DNA from: Glandiceps talaboti
Taxonomy: Eukaryota > Hemichordata > Enteropneusta > Spengelidae
NCBI RefSeq assembly: GCF_964340395.1
Contig: NC_135566.1
Location: forward strand, 904,501 to 968,500
Length of the DNA stretch: 64,000 bases
Direction of reading: 5' to 3'
In this document: piece after piece, positions 42,642 to 55,848 of the stretch
Layout: every line of letters starts with the position of its first letter
Position numbering within the stretch: position 1 is the first letter of the stretch
Notes under the pieces: model-generated
What the model was told of the DNA's origin: nothing
The model's database searches: none
The model's input: only the letters and a program-made list of their open reading frames with translations
Position numbers and translations under genes: made by a program

Positions 42642-44282
42642 TTAATACTACATGAAGGAACAGACTATGGTATCTTCATAAAGAGATCTAGAGATCAATA
42701 CAACAACATACAATTGAGAACAACGTAAACGTGTTAATATAAATTGTACTTCATTATGACAACTTACTTTACAACTCTCTGGTTATACATAATATGTAAA
42801 TGCAATTGTCTGTGACATTTTTATTATATATTGGTGATGGGGATGATATGTATACTGTACAAGCGTTCTCTCTGGTATCTTGCAAACGTAATATCACATC
42901 CAGTAGTCAAGGTGACTTATCGTCTACTATGTTAAGTTATGGAGAATTTATACAATGCAAAATATACTTAAATGATAAAAAAATTACATCATATACACTC
43001 GAAATGTTAGTCATACGTAGTGTATTAATTTGGGAGTTGGTCGATAGTTCTAGTGACTCTAAATACACGTTATATCACTTCAAACAAAGTCGTCATGGTA
43101 ACTAAAAGATTGTCTGATGAAACAAAAGAACATGATTTCGCCAACATTCAAAAGTACGAATACTATTTTCTCATAGTCATCATTTTTAGTTATTTACAAT
43201 ATCCCACTGTTGGACGTACGTACAGCCCGTCATACATTTTACATGCGGCAAACTAAAGTTAAATGCTTTAAAGGTATTTTTTTTTTTAAATTTTAGTACT
43301 GGACTAACAAAAGATGTCCATTGTTTCTGACACGCAGTGATACACATAAGTTTAGTACTTGCCAGAATGTTGGTGAAAATCACCGGAATATAGAGCCCAC
43401 ATGATTAATTGAGTACTTTATATAAATATAAATCTCAGCATCAAATGTAAATAATTATTCCAATGTCTAAATTTATATATAAACATATCATAACTATATT
43501 GTGTAAATATGTCTCGAGAATAGTATATTCTGGAATATAAAAGCTAAGAATGATATTTTGTTGTTGGGTTCTTACATCTTGCGTATATAGGTACATATGT
43601 ATTTTGAATGTAAATGCTTAATTCTTAAAAATATTTGCGTATGGAACAGATCGGATGATTGGACTTTGAAAAAAAGTTCATGTGCTGGTAACACTGTGAA
43701 AGGGCATAAACGGAATTTGGTACTGAAAATAACACGTTAAGTGACGTGTATAGTTTTAGTTCACATGGAAGTGATTTTTGTTTGATAAAATGGTGTTTAT
43801 GATAATCAATGTAGATAGATGTTCGATTTCCGTAAAAAATCTGAAATGCAGCCCATAATGTCGCGTGAAGTGGACGGAATAAGTCGGGTTGGTCGTAAAT
43901 TTGTTTGGAGTTACAGTTAATGTTCTCTGTGAGACTAGACGTGTTGACAGCAGCGGTCCATGCCAGTCAGGAGTAAACGAATTCCAAAGTCTTGCAGATT
44001 AAGGGTAGGCAAAAAAAAGCCTTACTCCATTGAATCAGATGTAATTACGAACTGTTTGTGGTGTAACTGGCCGAGAAAGAAACCGAGTATGCGGTCTTGC
44101 TAGTTACTGCAGCCGCTTCTACCTCGAAATACCGACAAAATAGTATATATGTCCTCCACTGCGTAGCCAAATTTAAAACATGATTTTATAAGTTTACACA
44201 AATAGGTAAATTAAAAGCTGACACGTCGTTAATTTCCTAAATTAAATTTACAAGTACCGATCGGACGACAGTATGGCACGCT

Positions 44283-45235
44283 TTAATTCGTAATCGCAAG
44301 TCCTCGCTGGTTGTGGATTTCCTCTTCCAGCATTTGGAACTTCTTTTCGAAAATATCGTCACCTTCATTATGGACAACTTCTGTGAAATCGATGTAATAC
44401 TTCCCGGCAATGATCATACCAAGCCATCCACTGGGTTTATATACTTCTGTCTTGATGGGAATCAGTGATTTGTTCAAATCCCTCGCGTACTCTGCCTCTG
44501 AAAGACAAATTAAATAGGGGAAAAAGTAAAAACACAAATGAAAATACAAAAACAATCACAAGTAACAGCAACAAAAACTATGAATTAATAAACACTATCT
44601 TTATTGCAACTGTTTTTTAAACAATCATGTCTCATAAGAAGCCCAGTGAGGGTCTCCCAAGAAATCCAGCGAGGGTTGTCCCTCATGTTTCCCAAGAACT
44701 GCAGTGAGGGTCGTCCCTCATGGTTTCAGTGTTAGTACAGGATGAAATCAGAGTGCCTTGGGAAATCCTGGGTTGTTATGTAGAGTCAAACTAATTGACA
44801 CTCTTCTTAGCCCAGCCGTAGCACTAAGAGGCAAGGGGTTTAACCATTCGACACGGACAACTCTATTATACTTACAGGTAAATGTTGCACCCTGACCTCA
44901 TGAACAAATATTTAGTATTAGACTAAAGCTGACCAAAAAATACTGTGTATACCAACTTCACAACCTACCTGACCGACAGTTTGCACTTTCCTTGTATCTC
45001 TGTGAAACCATAACCAGAATAATCTGAGAGGTCTCGATAGCATCAGACATGGAATCTAGAATTCGATGCTGCATATTTTCTAAGTCGATCCACACATTGT
45101 ATTTTGCATCTGCTAATCGTTTCCTTAGTTTCAACACCACGGGTTGTTTATCCCAACTGTAGCTTATCATAATGTCATACTTGAACTTAATAGAGGGTTG
45201 AATAGCTGGCAGACCTGCACTCTCATTTTCTTTGG
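44283..45235 (-). other. TIR domain exons of the ARM-TIR gene
   Basis: Two exons split the TIR domain exactly at the codon for the first Glu of EAEYA (phase 1). Box 1 is YDIMISYSW (residues 1275-1283). The BB-loop region ENMQHRILDSMSDAIETS lacks the Pro/Gly pair of Toll adaptors. The alphaC-region EAEYA and a GWLGMIIAGKYYIDF strand follow. This pattern matches animal intracellular TIR proteins rather than Toll-like receptors. Confidence 0.88.
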
Positions 45236-48200
45236 CTGAAACAAATAAATAACCACAGTCACTTATCAAAAGGTACAGTCATCATTTGTTAGTATAAGTG
45301 TAGGCTAAAACAGCTTACTGGGGGGGGGGGGGCGTAAACTTCAATTTTTTGCAATACATAGAAAAAATCCCATTTTTTTAGAATATGTTATGATTAAAAT
45401 CACATGAGTGAAACAAACTTTAGAAAACACTCAAAAAAACCTACCCACTGGCAATCCATCATTTCATGATCATACATAATATGTGATCTTTACTGTCACA
45501 ACTTGAAGATACGTCATCAGTATACTAACCGTTTTGGCGTGCCTGCATGTTACTTTCATCCCGTAACTTTTTCTTTGTCTCTAACTTTTCACGAATACGT
45601 CCATAATCCTTGTTGATTTGGAACAGAGCGTTAGTTGCTGCGCCCTCAACGTCAGTATTTGTACCAGTAGTCAACTTTGTCAGAGCCGTCATGAACTTGT
45701 AGTTTTCTCTCATTTCTCTGCAGTTCTCAGCATTAAATGCAAGTTGGTGAGCTAGTCTAGCACCCTCTCGCTGTTCGTTTATGTTTCCAGTGGTCATCAT
45801 GATTTGTATGAGAGGAATAACGCCTTCATACACCAGAATCACTTTATTGCTGTCATTCAATGACAGACGGTAGAGACCTTGTGCCAATTCCAATGCAGAA
45901 TACGTGACGTCATCGCCGGCTCGTCGCGAATCACTGTGTAATGCTTCACTCAGCTGTTGGATGATGAACTTGACACTCCGACCTGTCTGTGCTGTCAGTC
46001 GTGTAGCGTATGTATCATGGTCGTCGATTAGATGAGCTGTTGTCAAAATGACGCCGATTTGGATATCAATGTCCTGACTTGTGCTGACAGCCTCAAGACG
46101 AGCCACTGTGTCTACTTCTGTCAGGTAAGGATGGTTGATAGGGAAACGGGCACAGTTTGCTATGGCTCCTACAACAGCTTCTAACAGCTTGCCAACGTTC
46201 TAATTCAAAAACAAAGCAAACAAATGTCAAACCGAAGGATGCGTTACATTAGAAATATTGTTTTATCACTCTAATATATGCTTGAAAAAATCTTTTCGGA
46301 TTTTTGCTACAAAACTCAAAGCGGCATCGATTTTGGCAGGAAACGAAAATAAATGTAACATTATTAATATATGACATATACATACTTAAGTTCATTCATA
46401 AGAGCAGCGTAAAACTTAATTTCCTCCGTGGAAACACATACATTTATATTTCGTCCAACATTAGAATTCATGAAAAACGATAATGTGATGATTTCTGACA
46501 GTAGATGAGGTATACACAAGTTTTCCCGAGACTTGCAAGTATCAACACGCAGACAGAACACTTGTAATGGTGTTGTCATTTAGTTGTTGAAACCATAGAC
46601 CCATAGACGTTGGAGAAAGACACTCACTGTGCTGATGTTGAACTGATCGATAACAACATCTTCCATCAGTATATCATGGATGAATGTCGCTGGTCCACCA
46701 TTTCGGCACAAACTGTTGGAGAAGTCTTCGCTGTCATCGGTGAAATTCCAAAGGTTTGATGCAATCAGTCGTATCTCACTCCATTCATCTGAGTCCGAAC
46801 GAAGTGCTCCAGGCTCTCTGATGAGAACACGAAATTCATCCAGCATCAGTTTTGGAATATCGATCGCTGCAAGCAAATTTCCCACCTTTCCCTTGACTGT
46901 GTAATCACACTTGGAATATAAGTCTGACAAGAAATTTTGATTCTCCATATTTACTTCAGGGATTTTCAGATCTTCAAGAAAGCCCTTGCTATTTTCTTTA
47001 TCATAATGATATATGTTGGCTAATATCATCCAGGCATGTCTACGGATTTCTGTTTTCAAGCTGAGCGATTTTGCATAGATGAGAACATCAGATGTTACGC
47101 TGTTTGCCCAGTAATGTTTCACATTGGCAGAACGTGAAGAGCAGGCCCACAGTATATCCATGGCAATTTGAACGGAAGACGTTTCCTGAAAAGTAATATA
47201 AATATAATATAATATGAATTGTCATAGTGACTTAACCTGTCTACTCCTATTTCTACATTGGTTACCAGGTGTTATATTTGTAAAAGTGCATGCTTATTCA
47301 TTCACCTAACTGTAGTCAGAACAATACAAAAAACTTAATTATACGCATTATTTACCTGGTGTGTAACATTGAAATCTTCTTCAGTGTTCTTTGTATCGTT
47401 GTATCTTTCAACAGGTGCACTTATTATTCGCTTTAAGACATTCACTATGCCTTCATCACACAACTTTACAGCGAAAGCTTCGCTCTCAACTCCGAATTGA
47501 TAGACAGACTTTGTAATGGCTGTGAACATTTCAGATTGGTTCGCGTCTAGATCCATTGATATAGTGTCACCTGGAGGAAAGATTGATGTCAGGGACTCGA
47601 CATACAACTTGGCCATACCGATCTCTGCCAAAAAGTCGCCAACCACGGATTCTTCTTCAGTGTTGATGAAGCAGTAGATACTGTATATGAACTTATAAAA
47701 GTCAATAGTTGCCGATATTTTAGGCTTTTTGGAGAAGAACTCCTTAATGGAACTGTTCATCAGTGCAAAGAATACAAATGCAGACTGCTTGAAGTTGATC
47801 TCCTCGCAGTCAAGAAATTGAAATATGTGGTCGTAGAATTCTGGCTTTTGTTGAAGGAATTTGCTTTTATTCTCGACACGGGCACACTGTCTTAATATTT
47901 TCAGGCAGATCTTCATCAGCGTTTCAACATTTTCGTGGTTCTGAAATATCAAGGTGTATAACCATTAGTTAGCATGATGAGAGTTTAGACTGTTTTCTTT
48001 TAGTTTTACTACAATACTGTTATAATGGAAATCATTATTATCTTTGTCATCATTACTGTGTATTGTTGTTGTACTCGTCTTTGTCACAATCATTCAACCC
48101 ATCTCCACATTCTCCTCCTCGTCGCCATCACCACCACCACCACCACCACCACCACCACCACCACCACCACCATCATCACCATCACCATCATCATCATCAT

Positions 48201-51200
48201 CACCACCACCACCACCACCACCACCACCACCACCACCACCACCATCACAATCACCATCATCATCATCATCATCATCATTGATTCTTATCTACTTCATAAC
48301 TCCCATGAAATTACCATGTTGGTAACAGTGGTCTTTCAGTGAATCTTTATTGTGGGTGGTTGTTAGTTGACGTTATCATCACATTAATTTTGGCATTGTA
48401 TTTGACAAACATCATTGTATGATTTTAGTGTACGAGAAATCAATTATCTATTCTCCACATTTATGTAAATGTCTGCATTTATCGGAAACACTTTACCAAT
48501 ACTGGGCTGTCGAAATACGTTATGGTTTATCAACCATTGACAAATCTAACATTCTACAAATGAAATATAATTTCAGAGTCCCCCATTAGTCTGTAAGGTA
48601 CACGGTGACGGGGCGTCCTCACACATCGATCAACCCCCTCTGGTAGAGAGGAGGACGGAGCGACACGACGTATCTTACAGTCATTGTCTCCATCTATTAT
48701 CTATGATGCAGGAAATGTTCTCAAGTATTTACATACCTCATCACTTTCATCGTGGAAAGCTTTCTTAAACTTTCGAGAGCAGAGAACTGAAGAGATGACA
48801 TCCAGAAAACCAGACTCCATCAATTCAGAAGCAAACTTCGCATTCTTATCGCTACATATGATTAACATCGCGAATACAGCCAAGACAATTTCCCAATGCT
48901 GTTCGTCGAAAACATCTTTAATTAGAAGACGACTCTTGCATGTTTCTGTTGCCAGAGCAGGAAAGGTTGTGTTGGCCATGAAGAAGGCGAGTTTGTCTTG
49001 GTCTTCTTTGTGTTCGTCAGCAATCTTGTGCAACAAGGCCAGGTCATCTGGTCGTATTTGTAGCTTCATATCAACGGAGTGGCCTTCTGCGATGCATGCC
49101 AAGCAGACCATAGCTATGATTTTGATCGCCATGTCGTTGGAGGTTGTGTACCAAACTACAGGTTCGACGAAGTTGATATCACTGAACCACTTATCTTTGT
49201 TTCTAATCTTTGCTAGGTTATGAAGTATCTTCAATGTAAGTGTAATCAGCAGATTCACTTTCTAGAAAGAGAAAAAGAAACCACAAAGTGTAAATTACAT
49301 AAATGACAGCTATGTGGTCATATAACATATGGATGACCAAAGTGATTTATTTGTTCATGTTTATGTTGATTGCATGACAGTAAATTCATATTCTCTTCCC
49401 TAGGTCAATTTATGTTCTTGATATGAGATTTCGTGATTCTCATTTCCCACCCTGGTATTACACCAAAATTCCACCTTGAAAAGGAAAAGTCGTGCAGAAA
49501 ACCTGTGAATATCTGGAAAACGTACGAGTTTTATTATTCACCTTGGTGGCAAAGTTTTGTTTCTGCCAGAAAGTAGTACATGGGGAAATGTAAAAGAAGG
49601 TTCTGGAAAAAAAGCTATTTACGAAGAAAGGTGTATAGACTTAGCAAACTACATGTTTACTTTTATATCACTTACAGCATTTCCAGTATGAGCGTCTTTA
49701 ATGTCTTGATTTGACAATACATCCTGAAGTTGTCTCAGTATTCCAGCATCCAATAGACCAATGCAAAATTCTGAACTATGCAAGCTGAACTGTTCAACGT
49801 TTTCAAACCACTCTTTCACATCTTTCCACTTGTCTTCATCATTATTGAATGCACCGTAGCGACCTTCATCTTTTAACCTGCAATAGAAGCATGTACAGAC
49901 GAGATTCATATAGTACAAATTTTGCTATAGTAGTAATGGGACGCTAGAATGCCATAGTCCACAAGTAGAGAAGTTAGTCATGTAATGGCTACTAGTAGTG
50001 AGTTGTCTTTTCATTTTTGTCATTTGTATAACAGCCGCCACAACTGTTGTAACATTCATAGGCATATTTTCCATGTTTAGATATTTCAGGTTGTGCAGGA
50101 AAAGCTAGTAGCTTGAATTTCTCTAATCTTTCCCATCACATTGCATTGATCCTATGCAAGTACATAATTATGCAGAGGGAGTGGAAATTCCTCAGTTGTA
50201 TTGCATTATCTGTGAACTCTGTTTGAGAGTCATTTTGTACAATTAGAGCTATTAGTAAGTTAAATCATTGATTTGCATTTCAAACACTGCGAAGGCATAA
50301 TATAAACTTAGAGAATATTTCAACCCATGGACGGACGATTTCTACAAGGAAAAAACGTTGTCGTTTCCTTACCAGGCTTTTATTTTGTTTGTGTACACAT
50401 ATGGCATTCCAATAGTCGCGAAGTGTTTAGCTTTTTGTTTGCTCTGTACATCCATTAGAGGTTTGAATAATGCTGCCAGGGCTTCAGCTAGGTCTTTAAG
50501 TGGCTTTGATGTTGTCTCTCCATCATTAGCAGTCAATTTCTCTCCACCAGCAGTATCGTCATCACTTGAACTGTCGGAGTCGGACGTATCAAGCACGTTT
50601 CCAACAGCAGATTTCAGGGTAATCATCATTTTAACAAGACTAGCGCTCTGTTTGACCTCGTCATTAGAAGAGTCGTCATAGAAGTCTGCCAACATTTCAG
50701 CTTTTTTCATATCATCGCTGTCTTTGGGTACGTACGATTGACATGCTGTGAATGTCTGCAGCGCACATGCTATCAAGTTACATTTTACCTATAACAATGG
50801 AAGAAGAATACTATTGGTCACTTTGTTCGTCCATAAGCTTATAGTATATATTTATCCGAGAAACAATTCCCATCTTTCGACTCCACTAAGTTTTCTGACA
50901 AATCCAAACCTATTTTGATTATATTTAAAGCTTTACGTCGGAAATGAAACTTCCAAGTTGACTGTTAAAATGTGATTGAAAATACATTTGTGTATCCTCA
51001 ACTCTAGATCTTCATAAAATTGCATTTTTTAAAATTCAAATCATGAGACCTACTGAAGTTCGTAAACAGATATCACAATTCTCACAAAAACAGACATAAT
51101 AACATGCTTATTCTTGTCACAAATTGAACTTTTGTACAAAAGTTCAATTTGTGACAATATGTATTACCAATACAGATGAACTTTCATGATAACATGCTTA

Positions 51201-52206
51201 TTCATTCATTTCCAAAGATAACCTACGGGGAGAGCCTCATTTACAGACTCACAATTTGAACAGCTATGATAGCTATGGTGTCTGACTGCATACGTTTTCC
51301 AATGGGGTTGTATTTCGTTCAAAATAGCATCCACGTGATTATATATATACAATCATGGATGGTAGACAAACTCAATGTGACTGTAAACATTCTTACCTCC
51401 GAGTTGTTGTAATTGTCTTTGAAGGTTTCATGACTTATTTCTCTCAATGAAGCCGTCAATCCCCCAGCTGCGATTAGTTGTTTGCTGAATGATTTGTTCT
51501 GCAAAGCGAAAATACGACAGCTGAACAACAGCAATGTCAGTTTTTCCCACATCTCCTCTTCAACAGACGAATTCAGGATATCTTGAATTAGTTTGGCATA
51601 CAGTCTTCCTCCCTGTCTGTCAGCTAGATATTTAGCCAGTGGTTCCTGGTAATCATCATCGTCATCTTCCTCTATGAGATCTTTGAGAGTTGTAAGCACA
51701 CGTTGCCTTTTCTCTTCTGTCACATCTTGGGTTTTCAATTCTTCAAGTGCCTTTTTAAGGATGACCTTACCAACGATAACATTTGATCCGTCACCGTCTT
51801 CAATATCACTGAAATCGTCAGTTTTGAAATCATCATTGTCAGTAAAAGCAATTTTTGCAGACAGAGAGGTTATCTCACTATCGGGTAACTTTTTGCAGAT
51901 TTCGCCATACGTCTTGACATTCTTACGTTCATGTGGTTTACTCAAAAGGTCACTTAAAAGATCCAGGAATGCATCGTCGGATCCGTCACTGAGTGTCTCA
52001 GACTCGACCTCTTCTTCACTGCGCAGTGAATGTCTCGAATCGTTCTTGTTCTTTTCATCTGATGTGCCAGTGTCAGGTTGACCACTCTCTACTTTGGCGT
52101 CAGGTTTTGATGCCGAGGGTGTATCAAGCTCTTTTTGCCGAGGAGAAGCTCCTTCAGGTGCTCGACGTGGGGAATCGGCTACAACTTTACTGCCACCACA
52201 ACCCAT
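44283..52206 (-). CDS. Myristoylation-motif ARM-repeat protein with C-terminal TIR domain (complete, 9 exons)
   Basis: Minus-strand exons in order: 51397-52206, 50373-50788, 49676-49877, 48737-49261, 47356-47940, 46628-47185, 45530-46199, 44969-45235, 44283-44497. They total 4248 nt, frame is kept at every join, and the protein has 1415 residues. The N-terminus MGCGGSK fits N-myristoylation at Gly2 with a palmitoylatable Cys3. Residues about 10-80 are charged and disordered. Residues about 80-1250 are Leu-rich helical text like ARM/HEAT repeats, clearest in exon 7 (LAQGLYRLSLNDSN, EGARLAHQLAFNAENCREMR). The TIR domain is about 1274-1405 (YDIMISYSW; WIDLE; ILVMVSQRY; EAEYA; GWLGMII). E1347 aligns with the catalytic Glu of TIR NADases such as SARM1 E642. 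No SAM domain is seen. Likely a membrane-anchored NAD-cleaving or scaffold protein of innate immunity or stress; this role is inferred. Exon edges were placed by eye. Confidence 0.88.
48127..48281. repeat. (CAC)n / (CAT)n trinucleotide repeat
   Basis: About 50 triplets, mostly CAC with CAT blocks, in the 796-bp intron between ARM-TIR exons 4 and 5. It yields poly-His, poly-Pro and poly-Met open frames that are not genes. Confidence 0.97.
51114..51157. other. Perfect 44-bp palindrome in the first ARM-TIR intron
   Basis: TTGTCACAAATTGAACTTTT and its exact complement meet at GTAC. A 15-bp word ATAACATGCTTATTC occurs just left (about 51099) and again to the right (about 51189). It may be the remnant of a fold-back insertion. 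Confidence 0.85.
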
Positions 52207-52523
52207 GGTCTAAATTTTGAAGTGGATATTTCCTCGGTTTTAACTGCAAACGAATGTGGAAAGTATCAAAATTTAATCTCATATTTTGGATTATTAAAGC
52301 GAAACTGTGACTGCTACGTCTACATTCATGTCACTACAGATTATTTTAGAATAGCCAATTGAATCATGTATTACTTTAGAATAACTAATTCGTGCAATTG
52401 GATCACACACAGGTGCGACAACGCGAATGTTTTTTTTTACTCTCAAAAACATGTCACTCAATCTGCACTTACTGTTCTTTTTATTCAGCACTTTACTGTT
52501 CTTTTTATTTAGTACTTTAGAGC

Positions 52524-52524
<1 letters not shown>

Positions 52525-52582
<58 letters not shown>
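52525..52582. repeat. (TG)n microsatellite
   Basis: About 28 uninterrupted TG units, 320 bp upstream of the ARM-TIR start codon. Confidence 0.97.
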
Positions 52583-52584
<2 letters not shown>

Positions 52585-52634
52585 GGACAGATGCCATTTG
52601 CTTGTTCATTGGCTTTCTAGTTGTCTTCAGAAGT

Positions 52635-52677
52635 AGGGGGGGGGGGGTATTTTTGTGTCGTCCTCCCCCCCCCCCCG
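52635..52677. other. G-run and C-run inverted pair
   Basis: A run of about 12 G and a run of about 13 C, separated by about 17 bases, can pair into a strong hairpin. The G-run could also form a G-quadruplex. Confidence 0.75.
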
Positions 52678-52939
52678 GATCTGCAGACAGCATGTGCTGG
52701 ACAACCACGCCAAAAAAGACCGACGCGTGGTATTTAAGTGATGCGCGCGCTGACCAGAAACGTTAAACAATGTTTTGGCCTTACATCAGTACATGAAGAA
52801 CATCCTCTTGATCTACCAATCACACTTACTTCCCGAACAAGCACGGGATTGTACCATGTAAATGTTAATGTAACATATGACAAATTTGGGTTGATGATTG
52901 CAAATATTACTTACAAGTACAAAACAAATCGGTCACTAA

Positions 52940-53815
52940 CCAGTGTCACTTACTTACTGTTACTAACCTTTGTAACTTACTTACTGTCGCTAATCTGCGT
53001 TACTTACTGTCACTAACCAGTTACATACTTACTGTCACTAACCAGTGTCACTTACTGTCACTTACTTACTGTCATTAACCTATGTCACTTACTGTCACAA
53101 ACCAGTAACTGTCACTAACCTGTGTCACTTACTGTCACTAACCATTGTCACTTACTGTCACTAACCGATGTCACTTACTGTCACTAACCAGTGTCACTTA
53201 CTGTCACTAACCGATGTCACTTACTTACTGTCACTAACCATTGTCACTTACTGTCACTAACCGATGTCACTTATTGTCACTAACCAGTTTCACTTACTGT
53301 CACTAACTAGTGTCACTTAAAATCATAAACCAGTGTCACTTATTGTCACTAACTTGTATCATTTACTGTCACAAGTGTCACTTACTTACTATCATTAACC
53401 AGTGTATTTTACTGTCACTAACTGTCGCAACCAGCGTCACTTACTGTCACTAACCTGTGTCACTTACTGTCACAACCAGTGTCCCTTACTGTCACAACCA
53501 GCGTCACTTACTGTTACTAACCTGTGTCACTTACTGTCACAACCAGTGTCACTTACTGTCACTAACCAGTGTCACTTACTGTCACTTACCAGTGTCACTT
53601 ACCGTCACTAACCGATGTCACTTATTGTCACTAACCAGTGTCACTTACTGTCTCTAACTAGTGTCACTTAATGTCATAAACCAGTGTCACCGTCACTAAC
53701 ATGTGTCACACACTGTCACTAACCTGTGTCACTTACTGTCACAACCTGTGTCACTTACTGTCACAACCAGTGTCACTTACTTACTGTCATTAACCAGTGT
53801 CACTTTAATGCTAAC
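52940..53815. repeat. Degenerate 23-bp minisatellite, about 35 copies
   Basis: Unit near TGTCACTTACTGTCACTAAC then CAG, with many substitutions and length changes. The repeated GTCAC/GTGAC words give no consistent reading frame. Confidence 0.93.
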
Positions 53816-54122
53816 TGTCGCTAATAGACAAATAGTTCCTTGGATTGCTACACGGAGATAGAAAACACGTCGTTGCTAAGAAATGAGCTGTGGCTTGGCA
53901 TGTGAAGTGTTTTGTAGCCATTCAATATCAGCGAAGCATACATGTTTTTGTGTACTTTAAAAGGTTTCAATGGAGCCTGGGTGATGTGAAGGGTTGACAC
54001 CATTACATCGTCAAAACATCTCTGAACATTGGTAGCACAACAAACAATAGAATACTGTCTTGGTTCTCAAACAAAATGTATACGATGGTACGGGGTTCAA
54101 CTAAGGTAATCATAAGATGTTT

Positions 54123-54241
54123 GCAGTCTAGTATAGTGTTACAGTAATGTAGTGTAGTGTAATGTAGTGTAGTGTAGTGTAGTGTAGTGTAGTGTAGTGT
54201 AGTGTAGTGTAGTGTAGTGTAGTGTAGTGTAGTGTAGTGTA
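54123..54241. repeat. (AGTGT)n pentanucleotide repeat
   Basis: About 20 near-perfect units; a (GT)n tract follows at 54309-54351. Confidence 0.95.
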
Positions 54242-54306
54242 TGTGACACAATATACAAAATACACTAACCAATGACACACAAAACATAATAAACACTAAA
54301 TATATT

Positions 54307-54354
<48 letters not shown>

Positions 54355-55620
54355 CCACTCCTGCTTTTAGCGACACGATGATCTACCCTCATCTATCCTT
54401 TTAAACTCATTTTCTTGGACGTATGTACTGACCTGCCAAACTATTGTGTTGACTGTGAACAAGGGCAATCATGTGTCTATTTGTCACCTTTCACGTTGAC
54501 CTACATTGTACATTCGGGACACTTTGTTGGTGTGATTTGAACCAACAGTGTCATATGACCAATAGGTGCACAAACAATGAAAGTAATAACTCGATTATTG
54601 AAAGTAACACTTTCTTACATTAAACAAAGCAATGTGTTGGTATGTTTATTTGATTTAGTATATGTAAAGCATGTTATAGAAGTGTTATAACACGACTGTC
54701 AGCTCAGGTTTCTTAATATTTTTATCTCGAATGATAATATAATTGATTAGATATTCCTCAACTACAAAATTATTTTTAACAAATGAGAACATTGATGTGA
54801 GATGTGTTAGCATTTGCCAACGAATTCTAAATACGAAAATTTAACCAAATCCCAGTAATCATGAGATAGGGTTTATATGAATTAGACTGTGGAAGACTGT
54901 GGAAGTTATTAAACCACAGTGAATACTTATTCCCAAAGGTTTTATATGGTATCTGCATTGTTGGTCACGAACAGGAATGCATGTGATTCTGTTTAACGGA
55001 GTATGACCCTGTGCTAGGGTCAGTATGATAGAATGAATGCCATTTTGGTATTGTGCCAATGATCTACTTTAGTCTTGCTAGGTTTAAAAGCTAATATTGT
55101 CTCGTGTTGTCCTTTTGACAGAGCGACAACAAAAACATATTGTCTAAGAAGAGCGATATTTATGCATTTACAGATACTGAACGTGCTTATGGAAGTAGAA
55201 GTAACACGTCTGCCATATGTAGGAATGAACTGTCTACCCTTTAATTCGACATGTAAATTTAATTTGGTTATAACAATACTCGAAACTATTTGCTTACTCC
55301 AGATTGTCAATATTGAAAGCGTATTTACCATCAATTCAATACCCCGATTATTCACAGATTAAAACCTCTATGAACTTCCGTTTTAACGAAATACGTGTCA
55401 GGTACCACACCTTATGATAACTACCAGGCACTGATACGTATTGCCGATACTTGAGGGAAACTTTTCTTACGACAGAAAATAACTTAACCTAACTTAATTT
55501 TCGGCCTCTCCAAGACGCGTTCAGTTCTGCTATGTGTGAAATATTTAATACTATAACAATGATAACATCGGCTATGTGCAGTCTGTGCTATATGCAGTTA
55601 ACCGTATGCTTCAATAACAG

Positions 55621-55848
55621 TAGACTGTCGACAGTCGTTCGTGCCTTTTTGCTACGTTTTATCTAAAACTAAAGTCGTTGCCTTGCTCCGATCCGGAGCA
55701 ATATTATAACCGCGTACTGATCAGTGAGTGTCGGAGGCAATCGCAGTTCCAATCAGTACGCATTAGTATTCAGTGCTACGGAGCGATGCGACGACTTTGA
55801 TTTAGATGAAACGTAGCAAAAAAGGCACGAACGACTGTCGACAGTCTA
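55621..55848. mobile_element. 228-bp MITE, GACTGTCGACAGTC family, copy 2
   Basis: Long inverted repeats begin TAGACTGTCGACAGTCGTTC and cover most of the element (GTGCCTTTTTGCTACGTTT / AAACGTAGCAAAAAAGGCAC). A perfect 9-bp target duplication CAATAACAG lies at 55612-55620 and 55849-55857. No coding capacity. The 9-bp duplication suggests mobilisation by a Mutator-like transposase, which is not in this window. Confidence 0.9.

Noticed and set aside
42800-43256. Plus-strand frames of 67-101 codons in the B to ARM-TIR gap
   Set aside because: AT-rich, no splice partners, no recognisable domains.
48025-48342. Poly-His/Pro/Met/Thr frames
   Set aside because: Trinucleotide repeat inside an ARM-TIR intron.
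44283-52206. Calling the ARM-TIR gene SARM1 itself
   Set aside because: No SAM domains, much longer ARM-like region and a lipidation start that differs from the SARM1 mitochondrial signal.
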